Shown here one piece after another: positions 1 to 12,000 of a stretch of DNA of 64,000 nt. The notes under the pieces are model-generated. The model was not told the DNA's origin, made no database searches, and saw nothing but the letters and a program-made list of their open reading frames with translations. The DNA lies in the NCBI GenBank assembly GCA_020186115.1, contig WSYJ01000036.1:744001-808000 (forward strand), read 5' to 3'. The stretch comes from Histomonas meleagridis. Lineage: Eukaryota > Parabasalia > Tritrichomonadida > Dientamoebidae. A program made the translations under genes and the position numbers. Position 1 is the stretch's first letter. Each line of letters opens with the position of its first letter.

Positions 1-3000
1 AACTTTTACAATTTTTAGGATTTTTATTAATATTTGGTAATGGTTTACAAACTTTAATTCAAGGAAGTTATGGAATCATAACAAATGATGAAAATAAAAA
101 CGATTTAATAAAAATAATTTCTTATTCAATATATTCCGAATATATTAATGGAATTATTATTAATAAAAATTTCGATTCTATAACAATTTCATCTAAATAC
201 GTTTTACCTACATCACGAATTCAAATCAATCAAAAATATTTCGATTTTAATATTGAACATTTTGAATTCTTTCAAAGTTTTCATGAAAAATCAATTGATA
301 TATTAAATACAAATAAAATATATCAAAATCATTCATTAATATTTTTAACTATTTCTTCATTTTATACTTTTATTCCATTATTATTACAAAATTCTGATTT
401 AATTTCGAATTTCATATCATTAAAAAATATAGAAAAATGGTTAAAGTTTTCGATATTCGAAACTAATGAAACATTTTTATATAAAATATCTCAAATATCA
501 TTAAAAATTCATGATTGTATATATCAATTATCTAATAAAAATAATTTAGTAATAAAAAGTAAAGAAAATTTTTTGACATATTCTGTTTTACCATTAAATT
601 TAAGGAATTTTTCACCGTATAAAATGTTTTTATTATATGGTAATGGTAACATAAATAAATTTTGTGCTTATACTAATTCATCTGCTACTTTTATTAGTGA
701 TAAAATAATTCCTTCCATGAAAACATTTTATTATGAAATCATTATAAAAGAAACAAAAAATACAAATTCTTTAGCATTAGGATTTTTATATTATCGAAAT
801 TCGAATCAATTTTATGAACAAATTTCATATAATATAATTACAAATGAAATAATTTCATCAATTACAGGAAACATTGAACTTAATGAACCTAAACATAACA
901 TTAATAAAAATGATATTTTAAGTGTTTTTTTAAATAAAGAAAGAATATATTTCTTTATAAACGGAATTAAAATAACAAAATCAATTCCAAATCCTAAAAT
1001 TAATAACTTGACTCCATTTATATCAATAAATTCGAATGATTTTCATTTCGAATATAATTTCGGTCAAAAAGAATTTAAACATATAAATGAAATAACTGAA
1101 ATTATAAATATTATTAATGATAAACAACAAATTCCTTATATAGCTAAAGCTATACCTTTTAATCCTAATGTTAAAGCTACAATTGGTTTACCACTTTATG
1201 TTTCACGAATTCATTTATCACCAAAAGATATATCACCAAATGAAACAATAAAATTAACAACTTCAATGAAACAAAAAATTGGAAAAATTGGAATTGTTAA
1301 AGAAATTAATGACAATTTAATAAAACTTAATTTTTATGATCCGAAAGTTGGTACAAATGAATTAATAATATTCGATGAACGTTTTTTGTCTAATATAATA
1401 ATTCGGAATTATATTTATACAACATTTGGAAGTTTACAAATTATTAATCAAAAACATTTATATGAAATTCCAACAAATAATTTCCAATCGAATTATTTAT
1501 CTATCATTTTAGAACTAAATAATTTAACAAAATTAATATCAATTCGAATGTCACGTTATATCATTTTATTAATTTTAAATTATTTGACAACGAAAACAAT
1601 AAATTTTCCATTTGATTCAGAAGAAATTGTTAAATTGTTATCGATTTTAATTATTGAATTATATGAATTTTATCCTAATTTTATAAAGAATAATGAAACT
1701 TTTAATAAAAATGAATATTTTATTGATAAATTTTATATGCAAAATATATTAAAATCTATTTTATTAACATTTTATCATTCAGAACAAAAATCAAATTTGT
1801 TGTTATTAATGTTTAATAATTCATTAAATACAATTTCATCAGATAAAGATTCATTTGATTATATAATAAAAAATTTATCGAATTCATTTAAATATATAAT
1901 AAATAAAACTTTTAATAAATTTTCTATTAATGAAATAATGAATGATCAAAACGTTATTGGGTTTATACCAATATTACAAACTTCGCCTTCATTTAATGTT
2001 AAAATTCTTATAAATAATAATATAACATTAACTTCGAACATTGATAACATTCGTTTTATCGAATTAAAACAAATTCCAATTTCAGGTTATATACAATTCA
2101 CTCAAACATTTGAATATCTTAAATTGATATTTATTCCAATATATCAAACATTAAATGATTCGAATTTATATACATCTAATTCATCAATTCGAATTTTATA
2201 TTTTTTGTTAAATATTTTCTTTTTAAATTATAAAAATCAGAACATTACACAAAAAGTGATGGATTATTTTAAAAAAGAATTTTTAACAAAAATTATTAAT
2301 GTATTAAATAATAATTATATATTTGGTAACTTATTTTGTTATGATTTCATTGCTTCTTTATTATCATTTATTCAATGGAAAAATGATGATTTAATATATT
2401 TAAACATTTTTTCTCAATATTTTAATAAATTTGAAACTTCTATTAATAAATGGACAAAGTTAAATACATCTGAACATCATTCGATATTAATTAAAATGAT
2501 TTATGATTTGACAATCATTAATACAAAAATTTATGATATTTTAGAACAAAACTTTCCAACGAAACAACAAATCAAATATTGTTTTAAGATTTTAGATGAT
2601 AAATATAATGAAAAGCCTAAAAATATATTTAATGAAATTGTTTTAAATTTTGTAATTGTTTCAGCGTTATCAAATGATTGGAATTACATCACAAAATTTC
2701 CTTCGTTTTTAATTTTCGATTTATTCATTAATTCTTATCATGAAAACGAAACCATAAATATAACTAATTATAATGACTTCGTTAAAGATGATTTAAATAA
2801 TGACATGTTTCGTAACATTATATTACAAAATGCTTCTTCTATAAAAATCGAATTCGATGGAATCGATCGAATTTATGCTTATGTAAATGATATAATTGTT
2901 AAGCCAATTATAGGCGAGAAATATTTCGTTGTAAATTCTGATCATTTTAAATTACAAATACCTTCAAATATACAAAAATTTGATATTAAAATATCAATTC

Positions 3001-4532
3001 ATAAATTAAAACAAAATATTCGTAAAAAAACTTTTGTTAATAACTTTAAACAATTCGCTTTAAATGTTCGTTTTATATCGAAAAATTGGAACAAAAAATT
3101 CGACGAATTATTATTAAAGAATTTAAACTCTACTTTAAAATATAATAATAAATTAAAAAATATCCCTAAACAAATCTTAGACGAAAGAATTTATTTAATT
3201 CAAAGACTTGATAATAATATTGACAACTTACTAAAATGTGTCGACTTAACCGAAAAACTGCCACTCTCAAATTGTCTGCTATCGGCGAAGGCGGCCGTTA
3301 AGACTCAGAGAAAAATTTCAATGTTCCGTGAAAAAGTTCTGAGTGAACTTGATGAGGGCCCAAGACTTAACTTAAAGTTTAATAGAAGTAAAGCGGCTTT
3401 ATATATGGCACATCCTGAAAGACAGGACGCAGAACCTTTAATCGAACAATTAATGAAACAAGTACCAAAAAGAGCATTTAAAACATTAAAAAGAGATTCT
3501 GTGCCTTGGCATGTGGAATTAATAGGTGAAGGTGCAACAGACGCAGGTGGACCAGCTAGAGATATATTCTCTCAAATGTGTATTGAGGTAATGAACCCAA
3601 TAACAGGATTATTTATAGAAACACCAAACAGAAGAAATAACATAGGCGAAAATCAAGAAGTTTTAATACCAAACTCTTATGCAATATCTGAAGAAATGCA
3701 ACAAAGATTCGTATACGTTGGATTATTAATGACAATTGCTTTCATTTCAAGATTACAACAGCCATTTAAATTGGCCGAATTTGTATGGGCTTATTTAACA
3801 GGCGAGCCCTTAACTATAGAAGATATTTATGCAGTTGATAATGCATTTGAAAGATTAATGAAAGAAATTGATAATAATGAAATTAATGATGAAGAAGCTA
3901 AACGTAGGGGATTAACATTCACAGCAATTGATTCACATGGAGCTGAAGTAGATCTATTTCCTGGCGGTAGTAGTGTGAAAGTCACTCAAGAAAAACTGAC
4001 AGAATATTCACAGCTTTACAAAAAGTACCGACTTGATGAGATGAAACTTCAATTGGATCGTCTTAAAGAAGGAATTCGATATTTTTTCCCGGAAGAAGCC
4101 ACATCATTACTCTCTCCATGGGAATTGGAACTTCTTGTTTGTGGCGATATGAAAGTATCAGTTGATGATCTTAAAAAACATTGTAAATATGATGCGAAAG
4201 ATCATTCAACACAAATGCTATGGGAAGTGCTCGAAGGATTCTCTCCTGAAGAACGTATGTTATTCATTAAGTTTGCAACTGGTCGAATGGGATTACCGCC
4301 ACCAGGAATGAAATGGCATAGCGAACTATCTATAGTATGGGTGCAAGCACATGCAATCGATGATCAGCAAATGCCACTTCCTACAGCAGCTACTTGCTCA
4401 TCTTCAATTAGAATCCCAAGATATTCAACTAAAGAATGGATGGCAAGAAAAATAAGAGCTGCCATATTGTTTGGAACTGAGATAGATACTGATAGGCAGG
4501 TTGATTTCTCGCAAATTGCGCCTTTATCATAA
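1..4532 (+). CDS. SPRY-HECT E3 ubiquitin ligase, 5' end outside window
   Basis: The reading frame is open from base 3 to a TAA at 4530-4532 (about 1509 codons) and runs off the left edge, so the true start is not in the window. A SPRY/B30.2-like segment lies around bases 700-1080 (FYYEIIIKE ... YFFINGIKI). It is followed by a long low-complexity N/I/L/K-rich stretch, then a HECT domain from about 3400 to 4520. The HECT domain carries ELIGEGATDAGGPARD and the catalytic cysteine in LPTAATCSSSIRIPRYS (Cys codon 4395-4397). HECT enzymes form a thioester with ubiquitin and pass it to substrates; SPRY domains bind proteins. Base composition shifts near 3240, where the AT-heavy middle gives way to better-conserved coding sequence. 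Substrate unknown. Confidence 0.9.
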   Translation, partial: LLQFLGFLLIFGNGLQTLIQGSYGIITNDENKNDLIKIISYSIYSEYINGIIINKNFDSITISSKYVLPTSRIQINQKYFDFNIEHFEFFQSFHEKSIDILNTNKIYQNHSLIFLTISSFYTFIPLLLQNSDLISNFISLKNIEKWLKFSIFETNETFLYKISQISLKIHDCIYQLSNKNNLVIKSKENFLTYSVLPLNLRNFSPYKMFLLYGNGNINKFCAYTNSSATFISDKIIPSMKTFYYEIIIKETKNTNSLALGFLYYRNSNQFYEQISYNIITNEIISSITGNIELNEPKHNINKNDILSVFLNKERIYFFINGIKITKSIPNPKINNLTPFISINSNDFHFEYNFGQKEFKHINEITEIINIINDKQQIPYIAKAIPFNPNVKATIGLPLYVSRIHLSPKDISPNETIKLTTSMKQKIGKIGIVKEINDNLIKLNFYDPKVGTNELIIFDERFLSNIIIRNYIYTTFGSLQIINQKHLYEIPTNNFQSNYLSIILELNNLTKLISIRMSRYIILLILNYLTTKTINFPFDSEEIVKLLSILIIELYEFYPNFIKNNETFNKNEYFIDKFYMQNILKSILLTFYHSEQKSNLLLLMFNNSLNTISSDKDSFDYIIKNLSNSFKYIINKTFNKFSINEIMNDQNVIGFIPILQTSPSFNVKILINNNITLTSNIDNIRFIELKQIPISGYIQFTQTFEYLKLIFIPIYQTLNDSNLYTSNSSIRILYFLLNIFFLNYKNQNITQKVMDYFKKEFLTKIINVLNNNYIFGNLFCYDFIASLLSFIQWKNDDLIYLNIFSQYFNKFETSINKWTKLNTSEHHSILIKMIYDLTIINTKIYDILEQNFPTKQQIKYCFKILDDKYNEKPKNIFNEIVLNFVIVSALSNDWNYITKFPSFLIFDLFINSYHENETINITNYNDFVKDDLNNDMFRNIILQNASSIKIEFDGIDRIYAYVNDIIVKPIIGEKYFVVNSDHFKLQIPSNIQKFDIKISIHKLKQNIRKKTFVNNFKQFALNVRFISKNWNKKFDELLLKNLNSTLKYNNKLKNIPKQILDERIYLIQRLDNNIDNLLKCVDLTEKLPLSNCLLSAKAAVKTQRKISMFREKVLSELDEGPRLNLKFNRSKAALYMAHPERQDAEPLIEQLMKQVPKRAFKTLKRDSVPWHVELIGEGATDAGGPARDIFSQMCIEVMNPITGLFIETPNRRNNIGENQEVLIPNSYAISEEMQQRFVYVGLLMTIAFISRLQQPFKLAEFVWAYLTGEPLTIEDIYAVDNAFERLMKEIDNNEINDEEAKRRGLTFTAIDSHGAEVDLFPGGSSVKVTQEKLTEYSQLYKKYRLDEMKLQLDRLKEGIRYFFPEEATSLLSPWELELLVCGDMKVSVDDLKKHCKYDAKDHSTQMLWEVLEGFSPEERMLFIKFATGRMGLPPPGMKWHSELSIVWVQAHAIDDQQMPLPTAATCSSSIRIPRYSTKEWMARKIRAAILFGTEIDTDRQVDFSQIAPLS

Positions 4533-4653
4533 ATTGTATCTAATATCTTTTTTTTTTTAAAAAAATAATAATTATAAAACACAAAAATATTAATTAATAT
4601 AGGGAGTATAACGTCCAAAGTTAAAAAAATAATAAGGTGATTAAGTGTAAGCG

Positions 4654-4793
4654 AAAAATTCCACAATGGGATTTTTATATAACTCGAAAATATTAATAAA
4701 CATAGAGATTAAACTCTATACCACTTGTCTTTAAGTGGTTGTTTTATGCTAAAAAAATTCAACATATGCTTTTACATGGAGGTTGCCGATGTA
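4654..4793. other. cluster of four short stem-loops (possible ncRNA)
   Basis: Four inverted repeats sit within 140 bases of otherwise unstructured AT-rich spacer: AAAAATTCC/GGGATTTTT (4654-4676, 9 pairs, 5-nt loop), TAGAG/CTCTA (4703-4718), ACCACTT/AAGTGGT (4720-4739) and TACAT/ATGTA (4773-4793). No known RNA family was recognised and no ORF covers them. It could be a structured RNA gene, a 3' UTR element of the HECT gene, or chance in AT-rich DNA. Strand undetermined. Confidence 0.2.
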
Positions 4794-5342
4794 ATGTCAT
4801 TGAATTCAATTTATTTTCTATTTTTATCAAAATTTAAAAATTTATAATTAAAAATGTTTTCAGTTCTCATGTCACATCATTATATTGAAATTTGTTAATG
4901 CTTAAACGGGAAATTTCTCTAAAATGTACGAAAGAATTTTGATAAAACCTTTATAAATACAAAATATTGATTATATTCTATTTAATGACACTTCAAATTT
5001 TAAAATTTCATAGTGGAATTTTTTGCAACAAATCGAAATAATATTATATGAAAAAAATTAAACATGGTGCAAAATTTTATATAAAAACAATTTCATTTTA
5101 ACTTTACTATTATTTGATAATAAATGAGCCAAAATATTCAATTATAATAAAAATATTTCAATATTTTGAGAATTTAAAAAAAATCAATAAATTTGCGATT
5201 TCAAATTTTTTTAAATTAAAATACAAAATTATATTTATTAAGGTACTTCTGTAACATAGAAAAAATTGACTTGATTTTATTAAGAATAAGGTTCATTTTT
5301 TGGGAGTTGAACATTTGGTGTAAAAAAATGCACTTTTGTTGA
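4794..5342. other. AT-rich intergenic, no gene seen
   Basis: No ORF with a recognisable product and no tRNA-like A/B boxes were seen. The last 60 bases before the Ras-like ATG at 5343 should hold its promoter, but no clear TCACTTTT box was found. Confidence 0.5.
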
Positions 5343-5879
5343 ATGGTTACGTTCGTTGTTATTTATGGGGATACAGGAACTGGAAAATTGGCAATTGGGA
5401 CAAGACTTTGTAAAGGAGTTTTTGAACCGTATAGATCTGACCTGCCTTATGACTTTGAACCAACTTTATCAGTTGATGGTGTAAATGCGTCACTATATAT
5501 TTATATAACTGGTGGCGGTGGTGAATTTGCAAAGGTCAGGGACATAATTATTTCTTCAGCAAAGGGTTTTATTGTTGTATATGCAATAAATTGTCGCCCC
5601 ACGTTTGAAAATGCAGAATATTATTGTAGGAATATTATCAAAAACAGAGGCAATCAAATACCAATTGTTATATGTGGAAATAAGTGTGATCTCGAAGAAG
5701 AAAGGAAGATATCTCAATTTGAAGGCAAACGACTTGCAAAAAAATATGGTGCAGAATTCATTGAGACATCAGCTAAGGATGATATAAATATCGAAGCTGC
5801 ATTTTCTATTCTTGTCAGAATGATGAGAAAACCACCTAATATAAACAAACAAGAGAAAGAAACCTGCACTACACATTAA
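5343..5879 (+). CDS. degenerate Ras-like small GTPase
   Basis: The product is 178 aa, the usual Ras length. The P-loop reads GDTGTGKL, so the Mg-binding Ser/Thr after GK is Leu. The DTAGQE switch II motif is replaced by TGGGGEF. The base-binding motifs are kept: GNKCD (G4) and ETSAK (G5). It ends in CTTH, a cysteine at -4 like a CaaX prenylation box but with a charged last residue. Loss of the switch II Asp/Gln argues against normal GTP hydrolysis, so it is probably a constitutively bound or nucleotide-weak member (inference). A sister gene lies at 25035-25622 on the minus strand, and a decayed copy at about 13178-13420. Confidence 0.8.
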   Translation: MVTFVVIYGDTGTGKLAIGTRLCKGVFEPYRSDLPYDFEPTLSVDGVNASLYIYITGGGGEFAKVRDIIISSAKGFIVVYAINCRPTFENAEYYCRNIIKNRGNQIPIVICGNKCDLEEERKISQFEGKRLAKKYGAEFIETSAKDDINIEAAFSILVRMMRKPPNINKQEKETCTTH

Positions 5880-6052
5880 GTACATTGTTTTTATGTCTAA
5901 AAATGGAATTTATTACTTATCGCATTTTTTCGTATTTATTTTTATTTGATGCTATGCATGTTATCAATGAGTTGTATACAATTTTCTTCATAAAAACATA
6001 TTTAAAAACTAGATTTTTATTACATATTATTACACGCAAATGCATGTGAACA

Positions 6053-9000
6053 TTATTTATCAAACACTTCTATCAATGAGCTTTCTGGTAACACATTTAA
6101 TCCCTTTATTGGCTTCGATGAAACTTTTGCTCTTTCGCCAACAGTAAATTCGCCTTTGTCCAACGACACATTCACAAGCAAAACATTGCCGTCGACCAGA
6201 CCGACGACCACAGGCCTTGTGAACACAGTGAATCCGAAGCTTGCTGTGTCCAACGCAGTGATTTTTGCGCCAACATCAATTTTCCGGATAAATGTTCCAT
6301 TTAATGTATATTGATACAAAATATTCCCTGATGCAACAAATAGCGCATCTGTTTCTTTGTCAACTCGAACCAATTCCACATTTTTGATTCCAATTGAACA
6401 AATTTTAAAACCTGAAGAAATTGACCAAATCAATATTTCTTTATTATTCACAGTTAAGCACAACATAAACTTACGATATATATAAGAAAATAATGGATTC
6501 CTCATATGAAATTGAATTTGCCCTTTTAAAGTTAAAGTTTCATTCGAAACAATAGCTTTCATTATATAAACGGTCGAAACCGCTGTTGTAACGGCAATTA
6601 AATCATCGGAAACCGTCACATCGTTGATGAACTCAAATGACGGAAATGAAATATCACAAAACATTTCGTCAATTGAAACCGTCAACTCTGCTGCAATTTT
6701 TGAATAATTTACGTTGATTTTACTTGGATTGAAATTTGAATATGCCATTGAATACTTTAAAACGTATTTTGCATTGAAATTGTTTTGAATTGACTTCGAA
6801 ATCGGATGCTTCGAATCAAATATAAAATTAGGTAATTGTCCACATTGTGTCATCCATAAATGTTTTTGTGCTCTTCTTTCTTGTGAACAATTTGGTTCTT
6901 GATAAGATAACTCTGAAAATGTGTTTAAATGTGAAATAGCTTCGTTACCAAAGTTTAATACACCGAAAACTAAATCGAACCAAACATTTAAATTTTTACG
7001 AACTTTTTCATCTTCTAAAATATATTTATGTAACTCAACGAATTTAAATGGATCACTTGCCCATTTTGGCATTTTAACATCATATGGTTGATTATCAGGA
7101 AACACAAAATTGTTTAAATTAAGAAACATTTCAGGGAAACAATAAACCTCTGGGATGAATTCATATTTTGTTGTACAATTTAATGAAAAGTCCAAAGGAA
7201 TTGAGAAAAAGTTTCTTTCCTTAATGTCCCACCCCTTATTTATAAACCATTGAATTCTGCAAAATGGCAAAATTCTAATTAACGTTCCCGAGACCGTTAA
7301 AGGGTTTGATATGTTTTCTGAGTGATGGAATTTGCTCATTTCGTATCTTCTTATGATTAATTGATCATTATGGTTAAAAACAGACCCAATTGGGTAATTA
7401 AAATCGCGTAAATTATTGTCGAAGGTTAAGACGTCATTTTGATAATCTTTAATCACTTTAGGGAATATTGGATAAGAACATAAATCAGAAAAAGAACGAC
7501 CCGCGAAAAGATTCACGAATTTTATATATTCGAAATTTGAAATTTTTCCATTTATCCAATCATTCATTACGATAGATAACGAAGGGAAATTTTTCTGTTT
7601 AATTTCTGGAAGAATTTTAAATTTATTTGTTTGTATAATAAATGAGCCGAAAGTTTCAGTTGTTAATTCATAACATGTTTGGATTGATGCATAATTATAA
7701 GGCAACAAAGAGATTATATTAAAGTTTTGTATTATTAAAACGAAATGACCACAAAACATTGAATATTGACCTAATTCGCCTAATAAAATCGATTCAATCA
7801 AATTAACTAATAAATTTGGTAATAATTCGATGTCATTATTTTTATAATTACAATTTAATAATATTCGAAATGAATTTTCATATTTGAATATAATTGACGG
7901 AACATTTAAATCAAATCGAATGATTTTACATGGAATTATTTGGTTATAACCAGGAAATACATTCGAGAAAAGTTGTAAAACTGATACACATTGGAATATT
8001 TGTGAATATTTAAATAAGTCTTTAGGTAAATATGATGGATATTCTTCAATGATCGCTTTAAAATGCATAAATGAATATTTTGTTGAGTTTGGTTTAATTG
8101 TTTCTTGTGCTGTTGAATCATTTGGTGTTTTAATTGGGAAAATCGATGGTAATATAATCTTTCGACAAATGTTTGTTGATGAAACAAATGGCGAAATTCG
8201 GAATGATTTTGGTTTTGATGTAAAACTTTTGGAACACATTTCGAACATTTGTATTATTGAATATGTATTCTCTAAATTTCGTGTGTTTATATTTATAATG
8301 TTTGAAAACTCACGAATTAATTGTAATGATTTTACGGATGATATTATAGCGATGTTATATATATTTGTTATAATATTTTCATGTAATAGATTTAAGATTT
8401 GCTCTTCTAATTTATACTTCGATAATAATATTTTTCGATCGATTTGATCATTTGAATAAATTTGTTGGAATTCATCAAAATTTATTTCCTTTTGTAATAG
8501 TTCTTCATATGAATTAGAAATGGAAATTTGATTTATTATCATGTTTTGTGAATTTTCGGGATATTCTTCTTTAACAATTCGTTTAATTATTATATAAAAT
8601 TTACTGGTAAAGTTTTGTGGTGGATTAACTTTCGATTTTAGAAACAAATATAATAAAATTATCGCTTTAATTCGATAACTTTTAACTAAAAACGTTTCAA
8701 TGTTTGCATTTAATAAATCGAATAATAAAGTTAACATTTCATTCGGAATATTATTAAAGTTATTTATAAAAACATTTAGAAATTCAATAAATATCTTTGG
8801 AGAAGTCGAACAAAATAAAATTACTTGACTCCAAAACATTCCATTATTAAAATAACTTTGATATTTCTCTAAACAAAAATCAATCGAATATGATAAATTT
8901 TTATATATTATTTGATCACAATTCCTTAAATTCTTAAATATATTTGATATTATATGTAATAAGATTTGTGGATCAGAATAATTACATAAAAGTTGTAAAT

Positions 9001-12000
9001 TATTTATAAAACTTGTCGTTGCTTTTTTATTAATGAAATATATTAATGAATTTGAAAATAATTTAGATAAAAACAAGAGAAATTGATCTGGAAAAGGTTT
9101 GTTTAATATGATTTTATCAAGAAATTGTTTTAATAATGATGAAAATATATTATAACCATTATCAAATGTATTATTCATAATTAAAATTTCATTTTGTGTA
9201 AATGTTACCAAATTTGAATAATCGAAAATTTTTGGTTTAAATGTATTTAATATATTTATTATTCCTCCATTTAATAATTCGATTAAAAATGGTAAATTTT
9301 GTTTATCATATAATAAATTATATTGATTTTCAAATAATATATAAACAACTTCATATATCTTTTGTGTATATAACGAAGGTGAAATTTTTGAAACTGATAT
9401 TAAAAACGAATATAAAATTGGCAAAAAAATTGGTTTTTTAATTGTTAATAAATGATAATTCTTATCAAAATCAAATTTCCCATCGATTATTAATTCGATA
9501 ATTAAAGAAAATATAATTTCATGTTTATAAAACCTTTGAATTACTTTACAAATTAAAGGCAAATGATTTATATTAATAAAATTGCTTAATTTTTTTAAAT
9601 ATTGCATTATAAACTTTAATATACATTTTTTAGATGATGTTAAAGCGATTATTAAAATCTCTTTTTCATTTAAGATTTGATATTTACAATTCGTTTGGAA
9701 GTTTTCAAGTAATATAAATATTTCTTTTTGATGATTACTTTTAATGAAGAATAAACTTAATAAAGAATTAATATGTTCACAATCAATAGATGAACTAATA
9801 TTTAATAAGTTTTGATATAATATAATTGATTTTAATCCTTTTAACAAATTAAAACTTTGGAATTGTGAACCGATATAAGTTAATAATGGTATAATATGTT
9901 GTGTAATTACTTTATTATCGAAAATTAAAATTAAAAAATAATAAAACAAAAAAACATTTTTCGATTCAATAATTTCATAATTTAAAATTTTTTTCTTTGT
10001 TGATAATATTGGAAATAATCCATGATAAAAGAACTCTGATAATAAATCTTTAGACATTGAAAATAATAATTGAATGTCGAATAATAAATAACAAAAATAT
10101 TCAGTTCGATCATTAATCGAAGTAATATTATTTAATGTATCAAGATAATATGATATATATTGAAATGGAAATGTTCCTTCGATATTAGTTAATGAAAATA
10201 TAAATCGTTTAAAATAGAAATGTTGTAAATAATTCGGTAAAACTTTTGATATTAATGAACATAATTTTAATATTTTATCTTTTTGAGTTTCATTTGTTTC
10301 ATGATCAAAAAGTTCAAATATTTTATTAAGATAATATAAATCAGAAAAAATAGTAGATAATGAATATATTGGTATGAATATAAAATTCGAATTTGTTTCA
10401 TCAATTTTTGTAATATTTTCTTTTGTTTGATATTCTTCTAAACGTTTAATTTGAACAATTTGATAAGGAAATGTATATATTAATGATCGAAGATAGAAAT
10501 GTGCTGATTTATTATTTTTACTTCCAATTATTATTTCATTTAATGTACCTTTTTCATAAAAAATAGCTTTATTGTTTATATAAAAAAATGTCTTTGAAGG
10601 CATTTTAGATGATGTTATAGTAAATTGTATCCAATTGTTAAAATTAATCATTGCGATTTTCTTATTATTCGCAAATATAAAGTTATTTTTTATTGATATT
10701 ATAATACTGTTATTAATTATAAATAATTCATACATTTCATCATTTTTCGGTTCAATAAATTTTAAATCAAATACAATCGAATCAAATTCTTTATTAAACA
10801 AAACATAATTATTCGAAAAAAATTCAAATTCAGAAAACTTTTCTTCATAATTATTAAAATAATCATTTACTATATCGATTTTATTTTCGATTAAATATAA
10901 TAAATCATTTGGATCTATATAACATTTCATTATATTATTCATATTTAATATTTTCGTATAATCGATTTTAAGTTTATTATATATTGGTATAGAATATCTT
11001 CCAATTAAATAATTATTATAATCAGATTCAAAGTTTATATTTATTTCATTACATAATGGTAACAAAGAAGGAATTAATAAAATTTTATTCGATGATATTA
11101 TAATATTTTCGATAATTTCTTTTGATAATTTAAATATTAAACTTTTTTTCGATTGTTTTTGAATCCATTCATCAATAAAATGATAATAATTATAATCTTT
11201 AAAAAAAGTTAAAAAATTAATTAAATTGTTTTCATTATTTAAACATATATTTAAGTCACAATATTTTAATTCATCAACAAATTCCTTTTTTATAAATAAT
11301 TTCTGTAACAATTTTTGTATATTTCTATTATTTAAATTATCAATGATTATATCAAAAAAAGAAGAAAAGTTTTGTTTAATTATTTCGGTAATTTCTAAGT
11401 TAATTTTTAATTTAAAATGTATAACAATTTCAACATATTTATAATATGACTCAAAATTATATTTATTTCGATTTATATCAAAAATGATTTGTAACAAACT
11501 CAAAAAAACATTATAAACATTACCAATGTTATAAATTTCATCAATTTTTAAATTTAATATGAAAACATCAATGAAATATTTATCATTAAAATCATTTGAA
11601 TTAATATCATAAACTTGTATTAAATCAATAAACCAATTAAATATATGATTATAAAGAACATTTTCTTTAACTGGTAATTTAATATTATCAATAAACTTTT
11701 TAATTAACAAAGAAATGTTTTTCGTTTTATTCGTTAAATAAATTCCACATATTTTATTAAACTCAAAAAAAAATAAAATGTCTGTACATATTTCAGGTAT
11801 AAACCAATTCGAAATATCGAAATTAATATCAGTTATTAATGAAATTGATTTATTCCCAATGTTCTGAAGAATTTTAAGTTTAATTTCAGTTGATAATTCA
11901 GGCATTTGATATAAAGAATTAAAAAATGGTAAAAAATTAGAGTTAACATGTTTGGAATCATATAAGATCGAACGATATATTTCCCAAATAACATTATAAT

